Source: Agelas oroides (taxonomy: Eukaryota; Porifera; Demospongiae; Agelasida; Agelasidae). From it: a DNA stretch of 64,000 nucleotides. This document shows positions 1-12,530 of this stretch, piece after piece. Each line of letters begins with the position of its first letter. Position 1 is the stretch's first letter. Where the stretch lies: assembly GCA_949130485.1 (NCBI GenBank), contig OX422196.1, positions 711,388 to 775,387 on the forward strand, in the 5' to 3' direction. The translations under genes and the position numbers were made by a program. The notes below the pieces were generated by a model. It was not told the DNA's origin. It made no database searches and saw only the letters and a program-made list of their open reading frames with translations.

Positions 1-19
1 CTTTCTTTCCCTTGGGCAT
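1..19 (-). CDS. Possible 5' end of a ribosomal protein gene (RPL7A-like), cut by the window edge
   Basis: Read on the minus strand, an ATG at 19-17 opens MPKGKK and then runs off the window. Ribosomal protein L7a starts with exactly this hexapeptide. About 25-30 bases upstream of the ATG (around 36-46) is a C followed by a pyrimidine run (CTTTTCT on the minus strand), like the 5'TOP start of ribosomal protein mRNAs. Six residues are too few to name a gene, so the RPL7A reading is inference; another lysine-rich protein is possible. Sequence beyond the left edge would settle it. Confidence 0.33.
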
Positions 20-1397
20 GATGGTCAAGCCAACGTAGAAAAGCTGTACGGTTTCTTTTCACGCAGTAAGCATCACGCGGCGCGGGCTCGAATAATTTAG
101 CTACTGCCTAAAAAGCTCTGTGTTCCTACTACTTTGCCTTCTCCGTTCTTCTTCCGTTCATACACACAAACTTCCTTGATCGTGCGATCCAACTATCACT
201 CTCGAGTCAACAATAGGGAAGTTACATGGGTGCAAACAATCGCACTTCGGAATCAGCCATTTTCCTCCACAAAGCTATCACGTGTCATCCCGTGACCAGC
301 AATAATAACAACGATCTCATTCCCAGATTCACGCAGCCGTTTGTAATCTGAGAACGAGACTGATTACAACTACAAGCAACGCCCCTTGTCTTTTGTCATG
401 TAAATTCTGATCGCGCGCGAGTAAGAACAGTGGAATCGCCACCGTACCGGAAGTCCATACGTGGCCATACAAATTTATTTTCGGCACACGATCAAACGCG
501 CGCGTTGAATATAACCTTTGACCCCAGTCCACGCAGACCTAAAAATCGGTATATCTTAGGAAATGCATGGGCTATTCCCATGCAACTAATAAGCGGGCTG
601 TGCGGGAAGTAGAAGTACACATTAGCGCAAGTTCCACGTGCGTGCGTAATTCTATGCGGAAGTTACAGCTGTTCGCGGTACCTGCTCAACGGTCCGCACA
701 TGACTTGGGGCCATTTCCAGCTTCCTGAAGAGACAGCCAAGACACTGACATAGTTGATTACTACTATCATTATGTTACTCAGAAAAGTTGTTGAAACTTG
801 TGTTTGCTATTTTTCAGGATGTAAAATGAAAGAATTAATTATGCATACAGAAAATGTGTAAAAATGTGCATAGCTGGCATGTTAACTAGCATACAAAAGT
901 TTTGAGCAACACAGGTAGCTTATAGCATGAGGTAATAGGTGATGTGCGTGTCAGAGAGCACTATAGTGGTGACTTTCACTACATGAACTGGCATGACCAG
1001 CTCTAGAAAGTTCCATCTTGGTCTGTGTTGGCTATGCTTCTTGCGTCACTGTGAGTCAACACAAGGAGTACACTTCCCTGTGTAAAGTGAAAAATAAACC
1101 CATTAACAAGTGCGTGTGTGTGTACCATGCATGCTCAAGATAAGTAAAGAGAAATTTTACATTTTATATCATGATGACAGACTAAGTAAAAACCTCTGAT
1201 CAAATGCAGTATACACAGCTGTAAAATGTAGCCGATAAAAAATCTAGCCTCGCTTCAAGTGAAAGATCAGGCATCTGATGGAGAAACCATTGTTACTTAC
1301 ATGCCTTCTTTGCTGGAATAAGCAGTTATTTTCTACCTAGGCCCCCACCCTGCTATTTGTCACCTGCTTTACGAATGAGGTACATAATCTCTAGCAG
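20..1397. other. Intergenic/5' region without a supported gene
   Basis: I see no convincing coding exon here. It must hold the promoter of the minus-strand gene at the left edge and any upstream exons of the plus-strand gene that follows. It contains AT-rich stretches and a short GT run near 1110. Short open frames (for example 430-612) have no recognisable protein features. Confidence 0.5.
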
Positions 1398-2897
1398 GTT
1401 GAACTGAAGCTTCTGAAACAATTGGGGAAGTCAACCTTGACACGGATTGTCTCTCTACGGAGAACCTACTTCAGGGCTCATGCAGCTGCTTTTGAGCTTT
1501 CTTCTCCCCATTGCCCTCTGTCACTCAATGAACGTAAGTGACACATATGTACTCAAACAGCACAAAAAATTGTTGGGGATAATTAGAAAGACCAACGAGC
1601 AAACAAAAATGTGCCTTTCAACTGAAGTTCTCAAGCTACAATGGGCACACATTTTTGGATCACTGAAATGTGATACATATCTGCATGGAAGGACAGTGGT
1701 ATGCCAGAGGAGGGAGGACATGACGTCACGTCGTAGCGACAATTTATGGCATTCCAAGGGCAAGAATCGTGGATGCAAGCTACAAGGATCGCTCTATGGA
1801 CTAAGTCATGACGGGAACATAGTGTTTTCAACTAAGCTGAAGCCATCTGGCTAGTCAAAATTGGATATTATGGCTCACCTCGCAGGCTAAGCTTGTAAGT
1901 TGCCAGTTTATCGCTAGGCAATTCACAGGAGGCCATTTTTTAACTGCCAGACTTGTTCAGTTTTGTCGAAAACCTTTCATGCCCCTTGCGCCCATCACTA
2001 CTTTCTCCATAGAGCCATTCGTTTACCTTGTATCCACACTTCCTGATCTTTGAATGTCAGCTATTGTAGCTATCACGTGATCGCGTCCTCCCTCCTCTGG
2101 TGGTATACCTAGCCTCATTCCCAGGCCTCCCCATTTTTTGTTATTCGATTTTCGTTCAGTATAATACACGGAAGCAGAAGAGCGGTGAAAAATCATGGGA
2201 AAGGCCAGAGAACTCTTATCACGTGCGGTGGACAATGAAATGTTCGATGGTGGAGTCTGGTACGTTATTTGAATGTGGACCCCTCCCCCCCCCAATATGC
2301 AATGTCTACCTCGAATCCACCTGCACGTGAATGGCGTCAGCTGACGCCATTCACGTGATAAGTGTTTCCAGGCGTCCCCCGTTTTCTACTTCCGTGTATT
2401 AATACTGAAGGCAAACCAAAGAACAAAAATGGGGGAGGCCCAGGAATGAGGCCCAGGAATGAGGCCAGTAGTAAGCCAGGTATAGAGTACATATGGCAAA
2501 CAATTGCATAACTGACACACACTCTAATTGGACACTTTTGGATGGTCAATACAGGACGGCCAACTTTAAGTTGTAAGGGACACAGGGAGAGCCAGAGAAA
2601 GGCAAAAGGGAGACTATAACTTGTGCCAAAGTGTAGTGAGTGTGTGAATCAGGATTTCAATGCCACAACTGTCTAAACACACCAACTTACCAGCAGACCA
2701 AGAACTTAGATGAGAAGTTCATCGTGTAGTAGTTGACAGTCAAGAAGACAACTGAGGAATCCAACAGTGTGGAGGAGAGTGACAATGATCTGGAGATAGA
2801 CGATGATGGTGAAGTTACTAAGATCACAGGTTTTGGTTTTCGGGATGGAAAGTGGTGTAGAGAAGGATTACTGTTCCCCATACAGCAGTTGAATTAG
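1398..2897 (+). CDS. 3' exons of a small unrecognised gene with an acidic C-terminal part
   Basis: Two exons fit together. Exon 1398-1533 follows a CTAGCAG acceptor and ends at a GTAAGT donor in phase 1. Exon 2740-2897 follows GACAG and starts with two bases that complete the codon. The joined frame gives about 98 residues: a basic first half (KSTLTRIVSLRRTYFRAHAA) and an acidic second half (EESDNDLEIDDDGE) ending KWCREGLLFPIQQLN and a TAG stop. The second acceptor has a weak pyrimidine tract. No start codon was found, so upstream exons are missing or untranslated. I do not recognise the family. The 1.2-kb intron holds foldback repeats. This could still be a chance join. Confidence 0.38.
2105..2475. 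repeat. Two copies of a long foldback subfamily with a CTTCCGTGTATTA core
   Basis: AGCCTCATTCCCAGGCCTCCC starts near 2113 and runs into a TATAATACACGGAAGCAGAAG core. A second copy at about 2370-2470 holds CTTCCGTGTATTAATACTG and ends GGCCCAGGAATGAGGCC. A third relative lies at 40070-40216. They share their ends with the short foldback family spread over the window. Confidence 0.6.
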
Positions 2898-3441
2898 TCT
2901 CTGTTACCTATTTTGTTACACAAATGCCTCAAACCTTGCTCTACTGGTGTACACAGTACTATACACAATGGGGCCATTTACAGCTTCCTTCAGTTTCAGC
3001 CTTCCCGTCTTCAAGCATAATACTAGATGCTTCTGGCTACCTCCTGATACCCATATCTCATGTGTTCCGATACTGTACTCTTCACAAAATGAGCTTAAAC
3101 ATGCACACTAATTCATCGACCCGCCCTCTTGGATGCCTATTTCCTCCTTGTTTTCCTAACTTGCCAATTTATTTCACCTATCTATAAGTTACGTACCTTT
3201 TTTGACCATAACTGTGTCTCAAACGATCCTTTCCAGGGCGAAAAACCTGCAACTACGCGATCCTGTGAGGGCTGAAGTGCACGCTGTCAAGTGAGCTTCC
3301 TCGCCGCCATATTCTACTTCCGGGTTTGCGCACTGCGTAATTAAATTTACAGGAAGTTGCACGCTGGCGATTCGACTGAGAAACGCACTTTGGAGTTTTG
3401 TTTACGCACCATTTGTGATCGCTCGTTGCCTGAGCTCGAGG
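2898..3441. other. Intergenic; promoter region of the Delta-like gene
   Basis: No coding exon is seen. The stretch just before the ATG at 3442 is GC-richer and probably carries the transcription start and 5' UTR of the Notch ligand. Confidence 0.5.
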
Positions 3442-6400
3442 ATGTTGAACGCACGCTACATAGCAGCAGCCATAGCGTTGTTCGTTCTGACCAAGCTCAC
3501 GGTGAGTATCAAGTCAAGGTAGCATGCAAGGTGCATGAAACGTATCTGCATCATACCGCATAAATTGTTACCTTCTGATGTTGTTGTAACTATCCGACGG
3601 ATATTACTATATACTTTGTGCGTAGGTGCGTGTGAGCGCCAGCTATCGGATGGAGGTGACTCTGTACAGCTACTCCAACCCTGGCAACCAGGACTTTAAC
3701 GGGGGGTGCTGCGACATATTTGGTTGTACTACCTGCGAAACCTACTTCTTGTTCTGCCTGCGGGAAAAAGACCACTCAATACTTGACAGCACCTGCTCTC
3801 GCGGAGCTTACAGCACCAGCCATGCGCCCATCAGTGCTACAACTATCACGTTCACACCGGGTCAGGACATCGCCTCGAACCCGCGCGTGCCCAACCCGCT
3901 TGTATTCACCGGCAATTCATGGCCCGTGAGTTGTATGCACATATATTGAGGATGGAGCAATCTTGTAGTTTGGAGCACTTGTCTTACTGCTTACATACAT
4001 AATTTTTAGGAAAGAAATAATCGATTCATGTACATGTAGTATGTCAGCCTAGCACCTACCATAAGACCAAGATAGTGGAGTTTAATGCATGCAGCTTCAT
4101 AGCTGAACAACCAGCTGACAGTGTGTAATAATGGTGGTGTCTCTTGCGCATACACACAGGGCAGCTTTCAGCTACTTGTCCGGGTCGAGGACAATGACTC
4201 CCCTCTTTCACCGGACTTGATTGATAGAGTAAGTATCAATGCCAATCTTGCAGCAGGTTCTTCCATATCTGCCACTACCTACACTGGGTTCTATGGAAAG
4301 GTCACAATGAGGATGGCAGTTACTGTCAGGTGCGATACAAACTTTTATGGCAGCAATTGCGGGAGGTACTGTGCACCAAGAGACGACAGCACAGGGCACT
4401 ACACCTGTGATGGTAATGGAAACATTGTGTGCCGGTCCGGATGGACAAACACAGCTACAAACTGCATTACACGTACGTACTATCCCAGATACCTTTAGTA
4501 CAAATTTTTTGGTGTGGATTTACATCAGAGCAGCACACAGCAGATTTTTTTCAATTGTGGAGTTTGCAGAAATTACAGATTTTTTGTGAATGCCAGTAGA
4601 GGTAGAGCCAACATAGCTAGTGTGGGGAGACAGCTGGACTGTTTTTCCATTGGATTTCATGCGGAACATGAAAATTTTGCAACACAGCGGTCTAAACTAA
4701 TACATTCCACTGTTTCTAGGTCCATTGGTCCATGGGTGGAGCTGGCACTGAGTATGCAACTCACCACTTAGGAATGTCCTTACCCTCATTCCTGGGGTTT
4801 CATAACAAGCTATTGAAGCACAAATTAGGCTTGGGTTTCACACTACCTTCAACTGCTGGATATTTTATCTTTCCTCTCCCTGCAGCTGTGTGTGCTACTG
4901 GATGCAGTCCATCAGGCGGCCGCTGCAACAACCCTGGGGAGTGTCTGTAAGTGTCTGTTGAGCTGATTGTTATGTGCGTCCTGAAACATCCATCTTGCTT
5001 GGAATGTACTTGCAGCTCTGAGTTAGTCTCATTCCCAGTCCAGTCCCCCACCACAGCTCACAGTTAACGAAAATGGTGGACTGGAAATTAAGCTAGCTAT
5101 AGGCACTCTAGGATCAAGGTTGTCTTGACCTGCAAATTGTAAAATATGTAGTGAAAATATGTCATAGAATACTTGTTTGTTAATACTCCCTGCACAGCTG
5201 CAACTCTGGTTGGACAGGCACTCTGTGTGACCAATGCATCCCTGCCTCTGGTTGCCGTAAGTGATCTCATACAATACAGGTCATTAGTGAGAGGGCGGGG
5301 TCGTTAGTACCCAGATCAAGTGAGAGGGTGTGGTCCTGGCACAGACTCCGATATCATGTACATGTAGTACACACCACATAATGCTAATTATAGTATCATG
5401 ATGTCATTTGTTTAGTTGATGTATTGGTAGACAATCCTTTTTGCAACTGTATATGGTGGTACTGGTATTAGATCATCGCTGCTTAATTTTGGCAGTGTAC
5501 ATTCATGTGGCTACATTTTAGGAAAATCACCTGATGTTCATCAAATTAAAATATCTCTCCATGTGGGCAGTTCTGTCAGTTGTGTTTAGTAGTTGTAACA
5601 GTGACACTCATGACTAACAGCACACAGGCCCACCGAGAGGGGGGGGGAACAGGGGATACTTCCCCGGGGCCCCCAAACTTTTTTCTAGAAAAGGGGCCCC
5701 ATGAGGCTTTTTTATTTATACCTTTCTGGGCTGCAGCTTCACGCTGTTTCTTTTTCTTTCGCTTCTTTTTCTTTCGCTTTCCATTACATTGTCTGGACTC
5801 AATGAGTGAACGCTTGGGTAGAATAATCAGTAACGCTTTCATGGTTAGTGTAGACAAATACTTTGACGTGTGTAAACACGCGGAACCAATACCGTTAATT
5901 GATTGACCATGCCTACTATGAATAATTCATTAGTTGCTAAATTTTTCCGCGCTTCACGAGTGAAAGCTTTTCCTCAGGGCCCCTCTGCTCTCTCGGCGGC
6001 CCTGACAGCACTTCAATTGTTAGCCCTCAAACATCACTGGGAGACTAGTACTGGTATATTCCTCAGGTTATGTAAAAATGCCATTTATGCTCTGGATTAT
6101 ATTATATCTTAGGATATTACAGTACACTTCAGTATATTACAGTATATTACAAAGTATATAAATGCAAACTCCTATTGGGGTTCCGAGTGTTTTTGAGGGG
6201 AATTCCCATCTAATTCCCCTTCCCCCCCCCCCCCCCCCCCCCCCCAGGCACAGACCGTGGCGCCTTTTGTAGGCAGCCAAATGAATGCATCTGCATTGAC
6301 AGCTACTCTGGCACTCTCTGCCAGATTGACAACGATGTCTGTCGCCATCAGACCCCCTGTCAGAATAGTGGCACCTGCACCAACCTTGGCCCAGATAGCT

Positions 6401-9243
6401 ACAGTTGTTCGTGTCCCTCGGGGTACACAGGCACCAACTGTGTGACAGAAATTGATGAATGTGATCCAAACCCTTGCCACAATGGCGGAAACTGCACCGT
6501 GAGTGAACACAGCTGGCATCTTCAAAATATAGCTAGAATGAGGTGTAAGTGCATGTGCTCTTGTATGTGGTGCCATTTTTATAACAGCTCTGCTTTGAGC
6601 TCCTGGACACCAAATTATAGTACGGATTTTTAACAATTTTGCATGATTACTCTCCCTCTCTCCCTCCTCCCCTAAACCACTTTGCATGGAGATTAACAGA
6701 CAAAAGGTCAAATGTCTTTGCAGGCTAGGTGCTGCCTAGTCTCGTGCCCAGACTACTTTTCGCAGAAAAATGCGGTCTGGGAATGAGACTAGGTGCCACC
6801 CGCATACTTCTATTCTAGCTTTTCCCCCCACTCAGGATGGTGTAGCAAGCTTCACCTGCTTCTGTACGCATGGGTGGACAGGAATGACTTGTGGAGACAA
6901 CATCAACGAGTGCCTGACAGACCCATGTGAGAACAGCGGCACTTGCAGGGTGAGGCATTTGTAGGGTGAGCTCATGTACATGTCTGCATGAGAAGGAATG
7001 TAAACTGAACTACCAAACCTTATCAGAATGATTAGCTTTGAAGAATAACAAGGTATTGCGCAATCTGGTAATGTGCTAGTCTCATTCCAAGAACCTGGGG
7101 ACGAGGCTAGCTATGTTCAGTATGTGACCGTCATCGTTTTGCATTAGCAATTAACATTTTATGCATTTTTCATTTGACCAACTGTCGCTAGTCGCCTTGA
7201 TTGATCCTCGGTGAAATAGTGTCATTTCCGCTAGCTTCATGCATCCCAGCCTCCATGCAATTTTTTTTACTTCTTGCAAGCAAAATTTGGCAGCACGTTA
7301 CTGTCAAGCTGATGTTCTGTGCATGAACATGACTTCATAATTAGTTACGAGCAAGATTTCAGTACCAGATTACCCTTCTCCCCCCCTTTCTGTCCCTGTC
7401 TTCCTCCCTCTGCCTCCCCCTCCCCCTCCCACTCTCAGGATTGTCTTCCCTCTGCCCTCTCAGCCGAAACACCAGGTACCACCGACCCAGAACCCTGCAT
7501 CAACGGATACATATGTGACTGTGCAGAGGGATTCTTTGGTGCCAACTGTTCAGTGGACATTGATTACTGCATGTCCTCTCCCTGCCACAACAATGCAACG
7601 TGTGAGGATGTTGTCGGAGGTACGGGGTACACCTGTGTTTGTGTGAGAGGGTACACTGGCACTGACTGTGAGGCTGAGATTGACGAATGTGCCTCAAGTC
7701 CTTGTCAAAACGGAGGATCCTGTATGGTGAGTGAAACCTCCTCAGTGTCCTTGCTCCTCTCCCATCGTTCTTCCTTCCTTCCTCTGGCCCTCCATCCTCC
7801 ACCCTCCTCCCTCCACCCTCCATCCTCCCCTTCTTCCATCCTCCTCCCTTCACCCTCCTGTTTCCTCCCTGTCTGCGTCTGTCCTTTCTGACATATAATT
7901 TACACACCTGTGTAAATTTACAATTTATTAGCAGGGGAAATAGATAAACATCATGGTTTACATATTTCAGATGCCTGTTTGAAAACATTATCTGTGTGTA
8001 TGTGCAAGCTGTGCACTTTATTATTGCTAAGCCTCATTCCCAGGCCACATGGAACACATGGCCTGGGAATGAGACCATTTAAACTAGTACTGTGATAATT
8101 TATGCATCATTCAGCCATCAACAATGTTCATACATATGGATTCATACATATGGATTCATGTATACATAGCTGTACCTTCCTCTTCCCCCTCTCAGGGTTT
8201 CATACAAGCTCTTCCTTGCTTGCATATGGCCTTATAAAGCCAAAAACAGCCCCCACTGTTCCAAATGATGTTTACTTCTGATTTCTGTGCAGGGCTGTTT
8301 TGCGTGTGTCCCCACCATCGTTGTGCCCTTCGCCTGCTACCCTAGAGGGCTTGGTGTTTGCCCCTTGGTTTGCACTGCTAGCATAAACAAAATGTGGCAC
8401 AAGCCTTATAAGGCAATAGACCCATACAATAGCATGACCTGGACGGCCAATATATGCATGTCTTTGGATGTAAATGGAATTAATTCTTCCAGTCTAAACT
8501 GCTTCTTCTAATCTCAATATGGCTGCAGCTGCCTCCCAGTAACCCACAGTAAAATGTGCTAGCCAGTACTAGTGCTAGCTTCCATTTGCACACTACTGTA
8601 CCTGCTCTAAATGGGTTGACATGGTAACGTGCACTTTACAGTCATATTATACTCCTCCTGGACCTCTTTCTTCCTCCTTTCCTCCTTCTTCCTGCTCCTC
8701 TTCCCTTTTCTCATCCCTTTCCCCCTCTCCTCTTGTATCTATCATACACTACACTCCCTCACACTCACACCTCACACCTCACATGCACCTTACAGGACTT
8801 CATAGGTGGCTACCGTTGCACCTGCCCTGTTGGGTTCACTGGAGCCGACTGCCACACAAACATCAACGACTGCGCCAACAACTTGTGTCACAGTGGCAAC
8901 ACACGTGAATGCAGAGATGAGATAAACTCGTACACTTGCGTCTGTCACCCCGGCTACACGGGACAGTTCTGTGAGATAGATATTGATGAGTGTGGCCTCG
9001 ACCGATGTCAGAATGGAGCCACCTGCTTGGACCTCCGGAATGACTTCAGCTGCCAGTGTCCAGCTGGGTTTACCGGTTCGTTTTGTGAGAGGAACATTGA
9101 CGACTGCCATCCGGACTTGTGTTTGTCTAATGGGACATGTATTGATGAGGTAATTGAAGTATGTATTGATGAGATGATTTGTTTAATGGGACATGCTCCC
9201 ATTGAAGAGGTTGACAATGTTCTTGTATACATTGTTTACTGAT

Positions 9244-9286
<43 letters not shown>

Positions 9287-11269
9287 GATCAACACCTACA
9301 GCTGTGACTGTGCCCCTGGCTACTCTGGGAGACAGTGCGAGACCCGACTCCCCCCGGCCTGCCAGTCCAATCCCTGCAACATCAACGAATTCTGCATTGA
9401 CCTCCCTCCTGTCGACCACAGATGTGAACCATGCCAGCAAGGTGAGGGGAAGCATTCTTCCAGCACTGAACTCCCACGGATGAGGAGTCTCATTCCCAGG
9501 CCTTCCCCACCTCTAGTTTTACACTCCGCAAGTGATCAAAAACTGGAGGAAGGGAAGGCAAGGTTGCTCCAATACAAAGATATATGGTAGAAGAATTGGA
9601 ATATGGGTGGCGTGCTCACATGACATAAACACACACCACAGGCTGTACTCATAAGGAATCAAGGGCCTACCCTTAATGGAGAGGCAGACTCGGTGTCTCA
9701 ACTATTACCATACAAGCCTTCGTGAGTAGGATTTATGAAGACAAATATAAACCATTGCATCTATTTTTAGCGTCGCCCTACCCATATGCATATCAACTAT
9801 GGAGAACCTAAATCATCGCTATTGTTCAAGAAGGTCGTCACTCTAGTATGAAAATTAAGTAACATGCTTCATTGAGCTTTCACCAGACAAATAGACATTT
9901 CAACTTCTATCTCGTAAACTTCGATCATTCGGCATCTCTAAACCTTAGACTACATATGTATTTCAGAATAACTACTTTCAGTATCACCCTACATGTATAC
10001 ATATCAACTACGCAATTGCAATTATACAAACATGGTTCTGTCTGTGTGTATAGGCAGACTCGTGGCTCGTGTGGTTACATGCTTTCTTTCTTTCTTTTCG
10101 AGCATGTTCTGAGCCAGTGTATTTCATGTGCATGTGACTTCCTGTTTTCAAGAATGGAGGATTTTGTGATATGTTGATTGGCCACGCCCCTTGCAGGAGA
10201 GGAAGGCTGTCCATTACCAGAACAACCGGGTGTCAGCCCTGGCGAACAACAAGGTAGATGTCATTCTTAGAGTGTGTGCCTCTCTAGTCACTGCAGTGGT
10301 ATGTTTGAGCATTGTCTCGTTCCCAGACCCTCAGCAATCTCTCACGTGCGTGTACCGTACTGAGGGTCTGGGAACGAGACTACATACTCTTCACAGATAA
10401 TGCACATCTACTCTCCCATTTAGTATATCTCCCAATGTCTGCTTATTTCTGTTTATAAATCTTGTTTCATGAGCCAATTGGCTCGTTGTCCAAGAGATGA
10501 GATGTAATTTGTTTTGGAAGCATTGCCCATTCCTGATCCACCTTTGACCCACAGTTAATGGAACTGTAATTGAGTAATTTGTACATATAAGTACTAATAC
10601 CATCGGCGTTATGGCAACCCACCAGTATGCCACCTTTGGTCCCAGGTTTTAAGAGATAAAACTCACAGAGAGTGGGATCTCTGCATGTCTTCATGGTATG
10701 AAGGTCTTGCCGTAATATCCCCTCGTGCACGGAAAGAGAAGAAGGTCTTGCTGTAATATCCCCTCGTGCACGGAAAGAGAAGGTCTTGCCGTAATATCCC
10801 CTCGTGCACGGAAAGAGAAGGTCTTGCCGTAATATCCCCTCGTGCACGGAAAGAGTGAACCTGTGTACATGTTACCCCATTTGATATATTATCTCAAACT
10901 GTTTGCCCCCTCCCCCTCCCCCCTCTTCTCATGACAAAACACACACAGGAGGCAATGAAACAAGCAGTGGCAGTAGCAACGCTGGCCCTATTGCAGGTGG
11001 GGTGATTGGTGGCTTAGTGGGTGGCCTCCTGCTCCTCTGCCTCCTAGTAGCACTCATCTATTGCTGCTGCCATTTCTGTCCTTGCTGTGTGGGGGACAAG
11101 GAAGGTATGTCAGGCTGCAGCCTTGTATCCAGGCTCTTAGTGGGCAGGGCTAGCAGGGCAGTAGTTACTGGAGAACATCTGCAACAATTGTGACTAAGTT
11201 CTCCACTTCTACATGCACGCACACACGCACACACGCACACACACACACACGCACACACACACACACACG

Positions 11270-11305
<36 letters not shown>

Positions 11306-11934
11306 CACGCATGCGCACACACACACACACGCACGCACACACGCACACGACGCACACACACACACACACACACTTGCACACCAAAGCACACCCCACAGAC
11401 CCTTCCCAAGGTGTGGTATGGTCCGGCAGTCAAGCAAATCCCATCTACTTTGGCACAGACACACTTCTCTCAAGCTCATCCCGAAGTACAATGTTATCAC
11501 AAAACAGCACCCTCCCGAAGAACGGCCAATATCATCCTCCCACACTTCCAACCAAGCCTCCACTCCCTCCACGAAATGGCTCTCTTGCAGCAGAAGTCGA
11601 AAACCCGTACGACACCATCCCAGCAGAAAGGGACATCTCTCCAACAGTTCAAGGTGGTTATGCCCGCCTTGTTGACTCACATGAAGGCCAACTTGCTCCA
11701 GTGCATGAGGCAACTACATTCCAAGCCAGCGGGAGATACGATCACCTTGATGGTCGGGCAGCGGAGAATCCATACATCTTAGGCCCTGGCCAACCCCAAG
11801 TCACGTTCCCCAGGACAGCAGCTCAGTCCAAAGAACCAGAGAAAGATGAATCCGATCTAGAAGAACTTAAAATACCAGTGCCTCCTTCAACTTCCCAAGT
11901 AAACCCTTACGACTCTCTACCACAGTCAGAATAA
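3442..11934 (+). CDS. Delta: Delta-like Notch ligand (DSL protein), 13 exons, about 900 aa
   Basis: Exons: 3442-3501, 3626-3925, 4160-4472, 4886-4946, 5198-5256, 6248-6498, 6836-6949, 7439-7726, 8796-9149, 9288-9441, 10197-10253, 10949-11104, 11399-11934; phases close throughout. Residues 1-20 form a signal peptide ([13 protein letters not shown]). Exon 2 is an MNNL domain with [14 protein letters not shown]. Exon 3 ends in a DSL domain of about residues 177-223 ([11 protein letters not shown] ... GNIVCRSGW). About ten EGF repeats follow, several calcium-binding (DIDEC, EIDEC). A membrane segment at about 685-708 ([21 protein letters not shown]) precedes a CCCHFCPCC cluster and a tail of about 190 residues with [15 protein letters not shown] and NPYDSLP. 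Such ligands sit at the cell surface and activate Notch on neighbouring cells. The EGF number suits Delta better than Jagged, and I see no VWC domain. Confidence 0.9.
5626..6010. mobile_element. Probable non-autonomous DNA element in intron 5 of the Delta-like gene
   Basis: The left edge GGCCCACCGAGAGGGGG and the right edge CTCTCTCGGCGGCCCTG are imperfect inverted repeats about 370 bp apart. A short palindrome around TTTTTTCTAGAAAA lies inside. An open frame crosses the element but encodes low-complexity basic protein, not a transposase. Confidence 0.45.
6735..6793. repeat. Foldback element, family TAGTCTCG-TTCCCAG
   Basis: Left arm CCTAGTCTCGTGCCCAGAC pairs with right arm GTCTGGGAATGAGACTAGG around a loop of about 20 bases. 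It lies in an intron of the Delta-like gene just ahead of exon 7. Other copies with both arms visible: 7076-7110, 8029-8076, 10313-10382, 14486-14561, 20261-20312, 38547-38603, 46589-46631, 49454-49558, 52575-52614, 57078-57136, 57608-57663, 58131-58192, 62078-62170, 63407-63460. Confidence 0.85.
9251..9287. repeat. (CA)n microsatellite ending in a splice acceptor
   Basis: The CA run leads directly into the CAG acceptor of exon 10 of the Delta-like gene. Confidence 0.9.
10313..10382. repeat. Foldback element in intron 11 of the Delta-like gene
   Basis: Left arm TGTCTCGTTCCCAGACCCTC pairs almost perfectly with right arm GAGGGTCTGGGAACGAGAC, around a loop containing CACGTGCGTG. Confidence 0.85.
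10691..10856. repeat. Tandem repeat, about 38-bp unit, four copies
   Basis: The unit GGTCTTGCCGTAATATCCCC plus TCGTGCACGGAAAGAG repeats four times with small length differences, inside intron 11 of the Delta-like gene. Confidence 0.9.
11211..11378. repeat. (CA)n-rich interrupted microsatellite
   Basis: About 170 bp of ACAC/GCAC dinucleotide repeat in intron 12 of the Delta-like gene, ending shortly before the CCCCACAG acceptor of the last exon. Confidence 0.95.
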
Positions 11935-12530
11935 ACAGCTCAATGTGTATTACATTATGACTGTATATAATCAATTGGTACTGTATTTACATGGAGTATA
12001 TGCATGAAGAATCTTGTGTTTGTATGACAGTGTATATGAATACAAGTCAGGGCGACCGAGTGTCTGAGAATGCTAAGCTGTTGTTGAGAAGAGTTTGTGT
12101 CTCACTGGATTGGGCGGTTGCCAAGCAACAGTATCGTCTCAGGTGTAACACACTGCCACAAGAAATGAAGAGAATAACAGTTTGTTATACCGTGGTACTT
12201 TTGGAAACTTGTGTCATACCTCCCAATTTTAGCCTGACTTATTTTTTCATTGTCTATGTATGAACATTCCAGGGAGGTCTCCCAAATCCTCTAACAAACC
12301 TTCCTTTTGCCGTGATTGTTTCTCTCGGAATGTTCCACTTCTGAGCTCATTAGCCAATCAATTCTCTTCTTGCTCTGAGGAACATTTGCTTTGGGAGACC
12401 TCCACAGACGGTAGAAAATGGTAGCTTGATGCTAAACTAGGTCAAACCTGTCCTAAACATCAGTTTATGCATTAGGCTAGAGTCAACATCTGGACTTGCA
12501 GGGAGACATGATTGTTCATGCACAGTGGAC
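11935..12530. other. Convergent intergenic region with a short inverted-repeat element
   Basis: This lies between the stop of the Delta-like gene and the stop of the SLC46-like gene, so both 3' UTRs are here. An AATAAA overlaps the Delta stop codon. An element at about 12274-12403 has terminal inverted repeats GGAGGTCTCCCAAA and TTTGGGAGACCTCC and looks like a MITE of about 130 bp. Confidence 0.6.

Noticed and set aside
1447-1854. 135-codon open frame as a gene
   Set aside because: Its frame differs from the phase-consistent exon at 1398-1533 and it shows no protein-like composition beyond the donor.
5576-5906. Basic protein frames on both strands
   Set aside because: They lie in a repeat element in a Delta-gene intron and are low in complexity.
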